This document shows, piece by piece, positions 25,943 through 34,100 of a DNA stretch of 64,000 nt. A program made the position numbers and the translations under genes. The notes beneath the pieces are model-generated. The model searched no databases. It saw nothing but the letters and a program-made list of their open reading frames with translations, and had not been told where the DNA came from. Numbering within the stretch: the first letter of the stretch is position 1; every line of letters starts with the position of its first letter. The stretch comes from Ornithinicoccus hortensis (lineage in GTDB: Bacteria > Actinomycetota > Actinomycetes > Actinomycetales > Dermatophilaceae), in assembly GCF_006716185.1 (NCBI RefSeq), contig NZ_VFOP01000001.1, positions 3,534,001 to 3,598,000 on the forward strand, read 5' to 3'.

Positions 25943-27163
25943 GTGGACCTGCCCGCCCCGCTCGCCGTCGGCCCCGGCATCCCCCTCGGGCCGGTGCTCA
26001 CCGCGATCTCCGAACGCCTGACGACGGGCGGCCCGCCCCTGCTCCCCCGACCCGTGGGGACGGAGCCCCCGGAGCAGCTCACCCCCGCTGAACGGACGGA
26101 TCCCCTCCTGGCCGGTGCCGCGGCCGTGCTGGCCACCTCCGGCTCCAGCGGCACGCCGCGGCGCGTCGCCCTCCCCGCCGCGTCGTTGCGGGCCTCGGGC
26201 TCGGCGACGGCGCAGCGGCTCGGGGGCCCGGGGCAGTGGCTGCTGGCCCTGCCCGCCCACCACGTCGCCGGATTCCAGGTGCTGGCCCGCTCCGCCCAGG
26301 CCGGCACGGTGCCGGTCGTCCTGCCGCCCGGGCCGTTCACCGCCACGGCATTCTCGGCGGCGTCGGCGCGCCTCGACCCAGGCGTCCGCCACTACACCTC
26401 GCTGGTGCCCACCCAGCTCTCCCGGGTGCTGGAGGACCCGGGAGCCGCTGCGGCGCTGGCCTCCTTCGACGCCGTCCTGATCGGCGGGGCGGCCCTGCCC
26501 GACCCGACCCGGGAGGCCCTGACGGCCCACCGCGTGCCGGTCGTGACGACATACGGGATGACCGAGACCTGCGGCGGCTGCGTCTACGACGGCAGTCCAC
26601 TGCCGGGCATGCGGGTGGCGCTGGAGGCCGACGGACGGATCCGGCTGGGCGGCGCCGCCGTCGCGGCCGGGTACCTCGGGATGCCGGAGCTCACCGCGCA
26701 ACGCTTTGTCACCGACGAGGACGGGGTGCGCTGGTTCCGCACCGACGACCTGGGCGAGCTGGACCCGGCCACCGGGCGGCTGCGGGTGCTGGGGCGGATC
26801 GACGACGTGATCAACACCGGGGGCCTCAAGGTTGCGCCCGCCGACGTGGAGTCGGCGCTGCTGGGGCTGCCGGAGGTCCGGGCCGCCGTCGTCCTGGGGA
26901 TCCCGGACCCGGAGTGGGGTCAGCGGGTCGCGGCCGCCGTGGTGCTGCGGGACGCACCCCCGGCCGGGGCAGCGGCCGACGCAGACCTGACCGCGGCTGT
27001 CCGCCAGGCGTTGCGGGGCCGTCTGCCGGGTCACGTCCTGCCCCGGCAGGTCGTCCGGGTCGGGGAGCTCCCGCTGCTGGCCTCCGGCAAGCCGGACCGG
27101 GTCGCCCTGCGTGCACTATTGGCCCGCGGAAGTGGCAGAATAGGAGGTCAACCCCGGTCCTGA
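25943..27163 (+). CDS. menE: o-Succinylbenzoate-CoA ligase
   Basis: 406 residues, adenylate-forming enzyme. The P-loop ATSGSSGTPRRV lies near 65-76; further motifs are TTYGMTETCGG, the FRTDDLGELD motif, the hinge VLGRIDDVINTGG and the C-terminal Lys in LLASGKPDR. It is shorter than most acyl-CoA synthetases, as usual for actinobacterial MenE. GTG start, apparently leaderless. menA follows after one small gene. Confidence 0.93.
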   Translation: MDLPAPLAVGPGIPLGPVLTAISERLTTGGPPLLPRPVGTEPPEQLTPAERTDPLLAGAAAVLATSGSSGTPRRVALPAASLRASGSATAQRLGGPGQWLLALPAHHVAGFQVLARSAQAGTVPVVLPPGPFTATAFSAASARLDPGVRHYTSLVPTQLSRVLEDPGAAAALASFDAVLIGGAALPDPTREALTAHRVPVVTTYGMTETCGGCVYDGSPLPGMRVALEADGRIRLGGAAVAAGYLGMPELTAQRFVTDEDGVRWFRTDDLGELDPATGRLRVLGRIDDVINTGGLKVAPADVESALLGLPEVRAAVVLGIPDPEWGQRVAAAVVLRDAPPAGAAADADLTAAVRQALRGRLPGHVLPRQVVRVGELPLLASGKPDRVALRALLARGSGRIGGQPRS

Positions 27164-27199
27164 CATGGGATCCGGGACACCCGAGCGGAGGAGGTCCCC

Positions 27200-27454
27200 G
27201 TGCCCAGAGTCATCCTGGCCGTGCTGGTGCTGGCCTTCTCGATCTACACCGCGGTGGACGCGATCCAGACCGAGGACGACAAGATCCGCAACCTGCCCAA
27301 GGTCGTGTGGGTCGTGGTCTGCCTGTTCTTCCCGATCGCCGGCGGCCTGACCTGGTTCATCGCCGGACGCCCCCGCGAGTCGCTGCTGCGCCGGCAGCCG
27401 CCCCCCGGCCCCCGCGGGCCCGACGACGACCCCGACTTCCTGCGGGGGATCTGA
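27200..27454 (+). CDS. PLDc_N-domain small membrane protein
   Basis: 84 residues, two hydrophobic segments (MPRVILAVLVLAFSIY; VVWVVVCLFFPIAGGLTWFIAG) and a Pro/Arg-rich tail. This matches the phospholipase D-nuclease N-terminal membrane domain found alone in actinobacteria. GGAGGAGG precedes the GTG. Its stop is 4 bp from menA, so it belongs to the menE-menA unit. Confidence 0.82.
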   Translation: MPRVILAVLVLAFSIYTAVDAIQTEDDKIRNLPKVVWVVVCLFFPIAGGLTWFIAGRPRESLLRRQPPPGPRGPDDDPDFLRGI

Positions 27455-27458
27455 CCCG

Positions 27459-28334
27459 GTGGCCACACCTTCCCAGTGGGTCGCCGGTGCGCGCCCACGG
27501 ACGCTGCCTGCCGCCGTCGCACCGGTCGCCGTCGGCACCGGCTCGGCACACGCCCTCGGCGACGCCGACGCCGCCCTGGCCGTGCTGGCCCTCATCGTCG
27601 CCCTCGCCCTCCAGGTCGGCGTGAACTACGCCAACGACTACTCCGACGGCGTCCGCGGCACCGACGAGGACCGGGTGGGCCCGCTGCGCCTCGTCGGGTC
27701 CCGGCTGGCCGACCCGGGCAGCGTCAAGGCCGCCGCGTTCGCCTGCTTCGGGCTGGCCGCGCTGGCCGGCCTGACCCTCGTCGCGCTGGCCGAGGCCTGG
27801 TGGTTCCTGCTGATCGGGGCGGTCGCGATCGTGGCCGCCTGGCAGTACACCGGGGGGCGCCGACCCTACGGGTACCGCGGCCTGGGCGAGGTCGCCGTCT
27901 TCGTCTTCTTCGGGCTGGTGGCCGTGCTGGGCACCACCTACACCCAGGTGCACACCCTGGACCTCGCCAGCTGGGCCGGCGCCTGCGGCGTCGGGTTCCT
28001 GGCCTGCGCGATCCTGGTCACCAACAACCTGCGCGACATCCCCGGGGACACCGACGCGGGCAAGCGGACCCTGGCGGTCCGGCTCGGCCCCGCCCGCACC
28101 CGCTGGTTGTATGCCGTGCTCGTGCTCGGTGCGTTCGTCGCCGCCGGGGTGGCCGCCCTGGCCCAGCCCTGGAGCCTGCTGGCGCTGGTGGCGCTCCCCG
28201 TGGCCTGGTCCCCGGTGCGCCGGGTGCTGGGCGGCGCCGACGGCCGCGACCTCATCCCGGTCCTCGGCCGGACCGGGGTGCTGCAGCTGGCCTACGCCGC
28301 CCTGCTCACCCTCGGGCTGGTGCTGTCCGCCTGA
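27459..28334 (+). CDS. menA: 1,4-Dihydroxy-2-naphthoate polyprenyltransferase
   Basis: 291 residues, UbiA superfamily, about nine membrane helices. The two Asp-rich motifs that bind the prenyl diphosphate are NYANDYSDG near residue 53 and NNLRDIPGD near 189. It joins the isoprenoid tail to the naphthoate ring. GGGGGAT lies 8 nt before the GTG. The last 11 bp before the final three codons (28315-28325) are one edge of the tandem duplication that follows. Confidence 0.95.
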   Translation: MATPSQWVAGARPRTLPAAVAPVAVGTGSAHALGDADAALAVLALIVALALQVGVNYANDYSDGVRGTDEDRVGPLRLVGSRLADPGSVKAAAFACFGLAALAGLTLVALAEAWWFLLIGAVAIVAAWQYTGGRRPYGYRGLGEVAVFVFFGLVAVLGTTYTQVHTLDLASWAGACGVGFLACAILVTNNLRDIPGDTDAGKRTLAVRLGPARTRWLYAVLVLGAFVAAGVAALAQPWSLLALVALPVAWSPVRRVLGGADGRDLIPVLGRTGVLQLAYAALLTLGLVLSA

Positions 28335-28393
28335 CCCGGCTCACGGCGTACAGGCGCCCCTCCCCACGCTTGGGCACTCGCCCCTCCCCACCC

Positions 28394-28435
28394 GTGGAAA
28401 CTTCTGGGGCCTATGACCCCCAAAAGTTTCCCCAC
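28394..28435. repeat. Hairpin repeat copy 1 (downstream of menA)
   Basis: Arms GTGGAAACTTCTGGGG and CCCCCAAAAGTTTCCCCAC around CTATGA. Other copies lie at 28488-28531, 28632-28677 and 28866-28909. The first is 60 bp past menA and could end its transcript; the last three stand 17 bp before TACCGT hexamers. Confidence 0.75.
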
Positions 28436-28706
28436 CACCGTAGAACCCGCCACCCCTCACCACGCGTGGAAGCTCGCCCCTCCCCAAGTGTGGAAACTTT
28501 CGGGGCCTATGACCCCTAAGAGTTTCCCCACGAGCGCGAGAGCGACGCTACCGTCGGGGGCCGACTCCCCGGGCGTGTGGCCGGTGCTGCCCGCCTGACC
28601 CGGCCCACGGCATACGGGCCCCTCTCCCCACGTGTGGAAACTCTTCGGGCCTATGACCCCCCAAAAAGTTTCCCCACGAGCCCGGGAGCGGCGCTACCGT
28701 CGGGCG

Positions 28707-28808
28707 ATGACGGCGGACCTTCCCGAGCTGCTCCTACCGGACGCCGCCGCGTGGCGCGAGGAACACCACGCCGACTCCCCCTGCGTGTGGCCGGTCCTGT
28801 CCGCCTGA
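28707..28808 (+). pseudogene. Chimeric remnant: YdeI-like start fused to the menA end
   Basis: A 33-codon frame, MTADLPELLLPDAAAWR... for 30 codons, lacking three residues (AWL) of the parent, then LSA-stop from menA. It retains TACCGT plus 6 nt before its ATG, so it may still be transcribed. The frame is kept because both parents read Val-Leu at the junction. Confidence 0.7.
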
Positions 28809-28926
28809 CCCGGCTCACGGCGTACCGGCACCCCTCCCCACGTGTGGAAACTCGCCTCTCACCATGTGTGGAAACTTTTCGGGCCCATGACCCCCAAAAG
28901 TTTCCCCACGAGCGCGGCAGCGGAGC

Positions 28927-28932
28927 TACCGT
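28927..28932 (+). promoter_or_regulatory. -10 hexamer TACCGT of the YdeI-like gene, leaderless
   Basis: TACCGT, CGAGGG (6 nt), ATG 28939. Copies of the same element lie at 28549-28554 and 28695-28700. Confidence 0.5.
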
Positions 28933-28938
28933 CGAGGG

Positions 28939-29304
28939 ATGACGGCGGACCTGCCCGAGCTGCTCCTGCCAGACGCCGCCGCGTGGCGCGCCTGGCTCGA
29001 GGAACACCACGCCGACTCCCCGGGCGTGTGGCTGGTGCTGCACAAGAAGGGCGGCACGGTCACGTCGCTCACCTACGAGGACGCCCTCCTGGAGGCGCTG
29101 TGCTTCGGGTGGATCGACGGGCTGACCAAGCGCCGGGACGCGGGCAGCTACCAGCAGCGCACGACGCCCCGCCGCCCGCGCAGCACGTGGTCGCCCAGCA
29201 ACGTGGAGCGGGTCGCCCGCCTGGAGGCCGAGGGCCGGATGCACGAGGCGGGGCGTGCGCAGGTGCGACGCGCCCAGGCTGACGGGCGCTGGCCACGGGT
29301 GTAG
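28939..29304 (+). CDS. YdeI/OmpD-associated-like protein, C-terminally short
   Basis: 121 residues. The N-terminal domain is well kept (HADSPGVWLVLHKKG, CFGWIDG, TTPRRPRSTWSPSNVERV, ADGRWPRV). Family members usually run to about 190 residues with a second domain, so this one lacks it; the stop is TAG at 29302. It could be a natural short form. The role in the family is poorly defined (proposed bacteriocin-tolerance related). Parts of its 5' end are duplicated upstream. Confidence 0.75.
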   Translation: MTADLPELLLPDAAAWRAWLEEHHADSPGVWLVLHKKGGTVTSLTYEDALLEALCFGWIDGLTKRRDAGSYQQRTTPRRPRSTWSPSNVERVARLEAEGRMHEAGRAQVRRAQADGRWPRV

Positions 29305-29307
29305 TTT
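29302..29307 (+). promoter_or_regulatory. -10 hexamer TAGTTT of ferritin; first half is the upstream stop codon
   Basis: TAG of the YdeI-like gene plus TTT, then CGGGTC (6 nt), ATG 29314. No Shine-Dalgarno in the 9-nt gap. Confidence 0.55.
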
Positions 29308-29313
29308 CGGGTC

Positions 29314-29829
29314 ATGCAGATTCCGGAGAAGCTCGAGGCGGCGCTGTCGGACCAGGTGACGATGGAGCTGGCCGCCGCCACCACCTACCTGCAGCTGGCG
29401 ATCGAGCTGGAGAGCCTCGACCTGACCGGCATGGCGTCCTGGATGCGCGCCCAGTCCGAGGAGGAACGGGTCCACGCGGACAAGTTCATCGCGCACATGG
29501 TCGACCGGGGCTCGACGCCGAAGATCGGCACGATCGAGGGTCCCCAACTCGAGGTCTCGATAGCCGTGGACGCCTTCGAGGCGGCGCTGGCCCACGAGCA
29601 GCACGTCTCCGCCTCGATCCGCGACCTCTACCGGCTGGCCGAGTCCGAGGGCGACCTGGACTGCCGGCCGCTGCTGCACTGGTTCCTGGATGAGCAGCTC
29701 GAGGAAGAGGCCACGGTCGGCGAGATCGTGAACCGGCTCAAGCTGACCGGTGACGACGGCGGCGGGCTGCTGCGGATGGACGCCGAGCTCGGTGCCCGCA
29801 ACCCGGCCGTCCAGGGCGACAACGAGTAG
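29314..29829 (+). CDS. Ferritin
   Basis: 171 residues, four-helix bundle. Ferroxidase ligands are visible: Glu in TMELAAATTYLQ near 18, EEERVHADKF near 49-54, Glu in ALAHEQH near 93, and DEQLEEEA near 128. It stores iron as ferric oxide. The absence of the Met haem ligand pattern and the length favour ferritin over bacterioferritin. It probably responds to IdeR, but no clear iron box is seen within 150 bp upstream. Confidence 0.93.
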   Translation: MQIPEKLEAALSDQVTMELAAATTYLQLAIELESLDLTGMASWMRAQSEEERVHADKFIAHMVDRGSTPKIGTIEGPQLEVSIAVDAFEAALAHEQHVSASIRDLYRLAESEGDLDCRPLLHWFLDEQLEEEATVGEIVNRLKLTGDDGGGLLRMDAELGARNPAVQGDNE

Positions 29830-29872
29830 ACCGCACCTCCGCGGGAGAGAGGAGCCTGTGCGATAGCCAGGG

Positions 29873-30154
29873 TCAGCGGTCGCCCTGGTCCCAGCCCTCG
29901 GCCTCGGCGTCCTCGTCGTCCTCGTCGGTGCGCTGCCCCGCGAGCTTCTGCTCCCGCTCGGCGCGCCGCCGGGCAACCTTCTCCTCCAGCTGCCGGGCCA
30001 TCTCCTCGCGGGGGCGCGCCAGCAGGAAGAACGAGGTCACCATCGAGAACAGCGCCGCGAAGATCAGCGCCCAGATCTCGTGGACGCCCAGCCAGAGCAG
30101 ACCGAGCAGGAAGACCGCAAAGATCAGCAGCCGCCAGATCGTGTACTGCACCAT
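29873..30154 (-). CDS. DUF4229 membrane protein
   Basis: 93 residues: two transmembrane helices (about 8-24 and 27-47) then a charged helix (ARQLEEKVARRRAEREQKL) and an acidic tail, as in DUF4229. GAGGG precedes the ATG, 10 bp after ccsB, so it is the last gene of the cytochrome c maturation operon. Function unknown. Confidence 0.85.
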   Translation of the reverse strand: MVQYTIWRLLIFAVFLLGLLWLGVHEIWALIFAALFSMVTSFFLLARPREEMARQLEEKVARRRAEREQKLAGQRTDEDDEDAEAEGWDQGDR

Positions 30155-30164
30155 CAGCGAGCCC

Positions 30165-31151
30165 TCACAGCCCCGAGTAGGAGTGCAGCCCGACGAAGAA
30201 GGTATTGACCACGGTGTAGTTCAGGATGATGCAGGTGAAGCCGGCGACCGCCACCCAGGTCGCCCTGCGCGCGGTCCAGCCGGTGGTGGCGTGCGCGTGC
30301 AGGTATGCGGCATACACCACCCAGATCACGAAGGACCAGACCTCCTTGGCGTCCCAGCCCCAGTAGCGGCCCCAGGCGTGCTCGGCCCAGATGGCGCCGG
30401 CGATCACGGTGAAGGTCCACAAGGGGAAGCCCACGACGTGGATGCCGTAGGTCATCTGCTCCAGCTTCCTGGGCGTGGGCAGCGCCCCCAGCCACCGCCA
30501 GGCCGGGCGGCCGGTCCGCTCCGACTGCTCCTTGACCAGGAACAGGAGGGCGGTCAGGAAGCCGATCGCCAGCAGCCCGATGGTCAGGGTGGCGACGGTG
30601 ACGTGCACGATGAGCCACAGTTTGCTGTTCAGCGAGGGCAGCAGGGCACCGGCGGGGGTGTACCAGTTCGCGACCGCGACGCCCAGGATGAGCAGCGACA
30701 GCCCGGTCACGAAGACCCCGAGCCAGAGCCGCTCCGAGCGCAGGCTCCACAGCGAGTAGAGGACGAGCAGGAAGGCCACGGCCATCAGCGCGAACTCGAA
30801 CATGTTGCCCACCGGCGGGCGGCTCACCGCCAGCCCGCGCAGCCCGATCGAGACGATCAGGGCGAAGGTGGCCAACCAGGTCAGCTGCAACCCGATGACC
30901 CCCCAGCGACGGCTCGGCGGCTCGGCCACCTGAGGCCCGGCGGGCGGCTCGTCGGCGGCGTCGGTCCCGCCTGCCGCCCCGAGGGAGGCGTCGGCCGCGC
31001 CGGCCAGCGCCAGCTCACGCTGCTGGGAGACCCCGTGCCCCCGCGTCTGGACCGCCAGGTGCATCGCGAACGCCAGCATCGCCAGCGTCAGCACCGGGAG
31101 CGCCACGTAGAGCGCCATGTTGGCGGTGTCCGCCATCTGCTCGCTGGTCAT
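30165..31151 (-). CDS. ccsB: Cytochrome c biogenesis protein CcsB/ResC
   Basis: 328 residues, about eight membrane helices. The haem-handling WWD motif is present (WGRYWGWDAKEVWSFVIW near 265), along with membrane His residues flanking it. It moves haem across the membrane and attaches it to apocytochrome c together with ResB. A hydrophilic insert rich in Ala/Pro/Glu sits at about 38-82. The ATG overlaps the resB stop by 4 bp. Confidence 0.93.
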   Translation of the reverse strand: MTSEQMADTANMALYVALPVLTLAMLAFAMHLAVQTRGHGVSQQRELALAGAADASLGAAGGTDAADEPPAGPQVAEPPSRRWGVIGLQLTWLATFALIVSIGLRGLAVSRPPVGNMFEFALMAVAFLLVLYSLWSLRSERLWLGVFVTGLSLLILGVAVANWYTPAGALLPSLNSKLWLIVHVTVATLTIGLLAIGFLTALLFLVKEQSERTGRPAWRWLGALPTPRKLEQMTYGIHVVGFPLWTFTVIAGAIWAEHAWGRYWGWDAKEVWSFVIWVVYAAYLHAHATTGWTARRATWVAVAGFTCIILNYTVVNTFFVGLHSYSGL

Positions 31152-32737
31152 GCCTTGTCCTCCGTCAGGGCCCGGGCCGCGGGGGTGCCCAGTGACTCGG
31201 TGATCCGTTCGTACAGCGCGTCGACGCCGTCCTGCAGGGCCGCGTCGGCCCCCTTGGCGAGACCGGCGACCTCCACCACAGTATGACCCTCGCGCCCCTC
31301 CGGGTCCGCCACCACCCGGACGAACAGCCGACGCCGGCGGACCAGGAGCATCGCCATCAGCGCCGCGAGCAGCACGATGGAGCTGACCAGCACCGGGATC
31401 CGGCCCGGGTCGTGCCGCACCGCCAGGCCGCCCCAGCGGACGACCTCGGACATCTCGATGCTGCCGCGGCCCCCGGGAAGGTCGACGGTCTCCCCGGGGG
31501 TGAGCAGCACCCGGGTGCGCTCGCCGTCGTCGTCGAAGACCTCGTCCATCGAGGCCACGTCGAGGGTGTAGACCGACTGGGCGCGACCCTCGGGGAACAG
31601 GTCGCCCTCGTAGACCCCGAGCACCAGCGCGGGCGCGGCGAGGTCAGGGAAGACCGAGATCGGGCCCAGCTCCTGGTCGAACTCCAGGGTCGGCAGGAAG
31701 AACCCGTAGAACCCGATGTTGGGCTCGGTGCCGGCCACCTTGATCGCCCCGGTCGAGGAGTAGTTGTCGTCCTGCGGCAGGAACGGCGTGGCCTGCTGGT
31801 ACAGCACCTCGCCGTCGGGGTCGCGCACCGTGACGACCGGGGCATACCCGTTGCCCAGCAGGTAGATCGAGGTGCCGTCCAGGCCGAGCGGGTGGTTGAC
31901 CGCCAGCACCCGCTCGGTGGTCTCCTCCCCGGGCGCCGGCGCCGTCGTGACCGTCCCGCTGAACTCCCGCGGGGCGCCCAGCTGCGCCTCGTTCTCGGCC
32001 TCGAAGTCCACCCGCAGCTCGTCCAGGGTGAGCACGAAGGGCTCGATGTCGTCCAGGTCCACCCAGGGGCCGACCTGGAGCGTGTCGTAGCGCCCGACCG
32101 TGCTAGTAAAGGTCTGACCCTCGGGCAGGATCACCTCCCCGCGCCAACCCAGCAGGTGCCCCATGGCGACGGAGACGATCACCGCCAGCAGCGAGACGTG
32201 GAAGAACAGGTTGCCGGTCTCCTTGAGGTAGCCCCCCTCGGCCGACACCTCCCCCGGGCGGTCGTCCTTGCGGATCCGGTAGCGCCGCGCGCGCAGCGCC
32301 ATGCGGGCGGCGGCCAGCACCTCCTCCTCGGGGGCCTGCACGACCTCGGTGCGGTATGCCGGCAGTCGCCGCAGGTGGCGCGGTGCCCGTGGGGGTTGGG
32401 CCCGGAGGGCACGGATGTGCTGCCGGGTGCGGGGCAGGATGCAGCCGACCAGCGAGACCATGAGCAGCAGGTAGATCGCGGCGAACCACGGCGAGGCGAA
32501 GACGTCGAACATCCCGACCCGGTCCAGCCAGGGGCCGACCGTGGGGTTGTCCTCCAGGTACTCCCGGACCCGGACCGGGTCGATGCTGCGCTGTGGGTAG
32601 ATGGATCCCGGGATGGCTGCGACCGCGAGCAGGAGCAGCAGCACCAGGGCGGTGCGCATGCTCGTGAGCTGGCGCCAGATGAAGCGCGCCCACCCGACGG
32701 CGCCGAGGGTGGGTTGCTGCACGGTGCGGTCGGCCAT
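31148..32737 (-). CDS. resB: Cytochrome c biogenesis protein ResB
   Basis: 529 residues: three N-terminal transmembrane helices, a large extracytoplasmic domain (about 210-440), and a final helix near 455. Motifs include GSIYPQRSIDPVRVREYL and KETGNLFFHVSLLAVIV. It partners CcsB in system II cytochrome c synthesis. The start shares one base with the ccdA stop. Confidence 0.92.
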   Translation of the reverse strand: MADRTVQQPTLGAVGWARFIWRQLTSMRTALVLLLLLAVAAIPGSIYPQRSIDPVRVREYLEDNPTVGPWLDRVGMFDVFASPWFAAIYLLLMVSLVGCILPRTRQHIRALRAQPPRAPRHLRRLPAYRTEVVQAPEEEVLAAARMALRARRYRIRKDDRPGEVSAEGGYLKETGNLFFHVSLLAVIVSVAMGHLLGWRGEVILPEGQTFTSTVGRYDTLQVGPWVDLDDIEPFVLTLDELRVDFEAENEAQLGAPREFSGTVTTAPAPGEETTERVLAVNHPLGLDGTSIYLLGNGYAPVVTVRDPDGEVLYQQATPFLPQDDNYSSTGAIKVAGTEPNIGFYGFFLPTLEFDQELGPISVFPDLAAPALVLGVYEGDLFPEGRAQSVYTLDVASMDEVFDDDGERTRVLLTPGETVDLPGGRGSIEMSEVVRWGGLAVRHDPGRIPVLVSSIVLLAALMAMLLVRRRRLFVRVVADPEGREGHTVVEVAGLAKGADAALQDGVDALYERITESLGTPAARALTEDKA

Positions 32738-33489
32738 CAGAGCACCGTGGTGAACGAGGAGGTGAGCCGGGTCTGGATCCAGGCGGTGACCTGCTCCCAG
32801 ACCCCGCTGATCATCAGCAGCCCGAGCACCACGAGCAGCGCGCCCCCGACGGCCTGGACGACCCGGTGCCGGTCCCGCAGCCAGCGGGAGACCCTGCTGA
32901 CCCAGCCGAGCCCCGCCGCGATCAGCAGGAACGGCAGACCGAGGCCCACGCAATAGGCGGCCGAGAGGACCAGGCCGCGGCGGACGACCCCGTCGTCGTA
33001 GGGCGGCAGCGAGGCCGCCAGGGCCTGGATCGCGCCGAGGACCGGGCCGGTGCAGGCGCTGAAGCCCAGGCCGAAGACCACGCCCAGCAGCGGGGCGCCG
33101 GCCAACCCGGCGGCCGGCCGCCAGCGGGGCTGCCAGCTCGCGGTCGGCGCCCACACCATCACCACGCCCAGCGCCAGGACCAGGACGCCACCGATCCGCA
33201 GCAGCAGGTCCTGGCGTTGTTGCAGCGCGAGGCCCAGGCTGGAGACCGCGACCCCCATCACGATGAACACGGCGCTGAAGCCGAGCACGAACAGCGCCGC
33301 CCCGGCCAGCAACCGGCCGCGACCGCGCGAGCTGCCGCCGGCCGCCGGCTCCGGAGACATCCCGGTGATGTAACCCAGGAACCCCGGCACCAGCGGGAGC
33401 ACGCACGGGGAGGCGAAGGAGACCACCCCGGCCAGGGCGGCCAGGCCGAGGGCCAGCAGCAGCGGGCCCGAGACGACGACCTCACTCAC
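32737..33489 (-). CDS. ccdA: CcdA thiol-disulfide membrane protein
   Basis: 250 residues, six helices. The paired membrane Cys residues that pass electrons outward are in SFASPCVLPLVPGF near 30 and GFSACTGPVLG near 145. It reduces ResA, which reduces the CXXCH of apocytochrome c. The GTG overlaps the resA stop. Confidence 0.93.
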   Translation of the reverse strand: MSEVVVSGPLLLALGLAALAGVVSFASPCVLPLVPGFLGYITGMSPEPAAGGSSRGRGRLLAGAALFVLGFSAVFIVMGVAVSSLGLALQQRQDLLLRIGGVLVLALGVVMVWAPTASWQPRWRPAAGLAGAPLLGVVFGLGFSACTGPVLGAIQALAASLPPYDDGVVRRGLVLSAAYCVGLGLPFLLIAAGLGWVSRVSRWLRDRHRVVQAVGGALLVVLGLLMISGVWEQVTAWIQTRLTSSFTTVL

Positions 33490-34100
33490 TCTGCGAGCAC
33501 GTCCTCGACCATGCCGACCAGCGTCGTCTCGTCGACCTGACCGGCGACCCGGGCGGCGACCAGCCCGTCCCGGTCGAGCACCATCGTGGTCGGCCGGGGG
33601 TTGGCCCAGCCCTTCAGGGCGACCAGCGTCTGCCCCCCGTCGTCGGCCAGCGACGGGTAGCCGATGCCCTGGACCTTCTCGAACGACTTGGCCGCGTCGA
33701 GGCCGTCGCGGTCGTTGACCCCGATGAACTGGACCGGGTCGCCGGCCTCCTGGAAGTGCTCGTAGGCGGCCTGCAGGTCCGGCGCCTCGGCCTTGCACGG
33801 GCCGCACCAGGAGCCCCAGACGTTGATCACCACCACCTCGCCGAGGTGGTCCGCGGACGACCAGTCCTGCCCCTGCAGGGTGGTGCCGGACAGGTCGATC
33901 CGGACCTCCCGGTCCCCGACCGCCACCTGTTGCAGGGTGCCGTCACCGGCGATGTAGCCCTTCTGGTCACCGGCCCGTGCCTGCTCGGCGATGGTCCCCT
34001 CGTCCGAACAGCCCGCGACCCCCAGCAACGCCACCACCGACAGCGCTCCCGCCCACCGCCCCGCGGCCCCCACCCCGGTGCGCCGGATCCGTGGCCTCAT
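33486..34100 (-). CDS. resA: ResA/TlpA-like thioredoxin lipoprotein
   Basis: 204 residues. A signal peptide with lipobox GVAGC anchors it outside. The thioredoxin fold has the WGSWCGPCKAEAPDL active site near 100 and a cis-Pro region NPRPTTMV. It receives electrons from CcdA and keeps cytochrome c cysteines reduced. Its ATG overlaps the phosphatase stop. Confidence 0.93.
   Translation of the reverse strand: MRPRIRRTGVGAAGRWAGALSVVALLGVAGCSDEGTIAEQARAGDQKGYIAGDGTLQQVAVGDREVRIDLSGTTLQGQDWSSADHLGEVVVINVWGSWCGPCKAEAPDLQAAYEHFQEAGDPVQFIGVNDRDGLDAAKSFEKVQGIGYPSLADDGGQTLVALKGWANPRPTTMVLDRDGLVAARVAGQVDETTLVGMVEDVLAE

Larger units (their letters stand above)
28326..29040 (+). repeat. Three tandem units spanning the menA end to the YdeI-like gene start
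   Basis: Units at 28326-28589, 28590-28799 and 28800-29040 each begin with the menA tail (T/C-CCGCCTGACCCGG), carry a GTGGAAACT.../...AGTTTCCCCAC hairpin, and (after 17 bp) TACCGT, then part of the YdeI-like coding start up to GTGTGG-C-T/C-GGTGCTG. The first unit has lost most of its coding part and holds two hairpins. The 604 bp between menA and the YdeI-like gene contain nothing else. Confidence 0.85.

Noticed and set aside
29150-29313. Iron box controlling ferritin
   Set aside because: The upstream region is coding and contains no TTAGGTTAG-like sequence.
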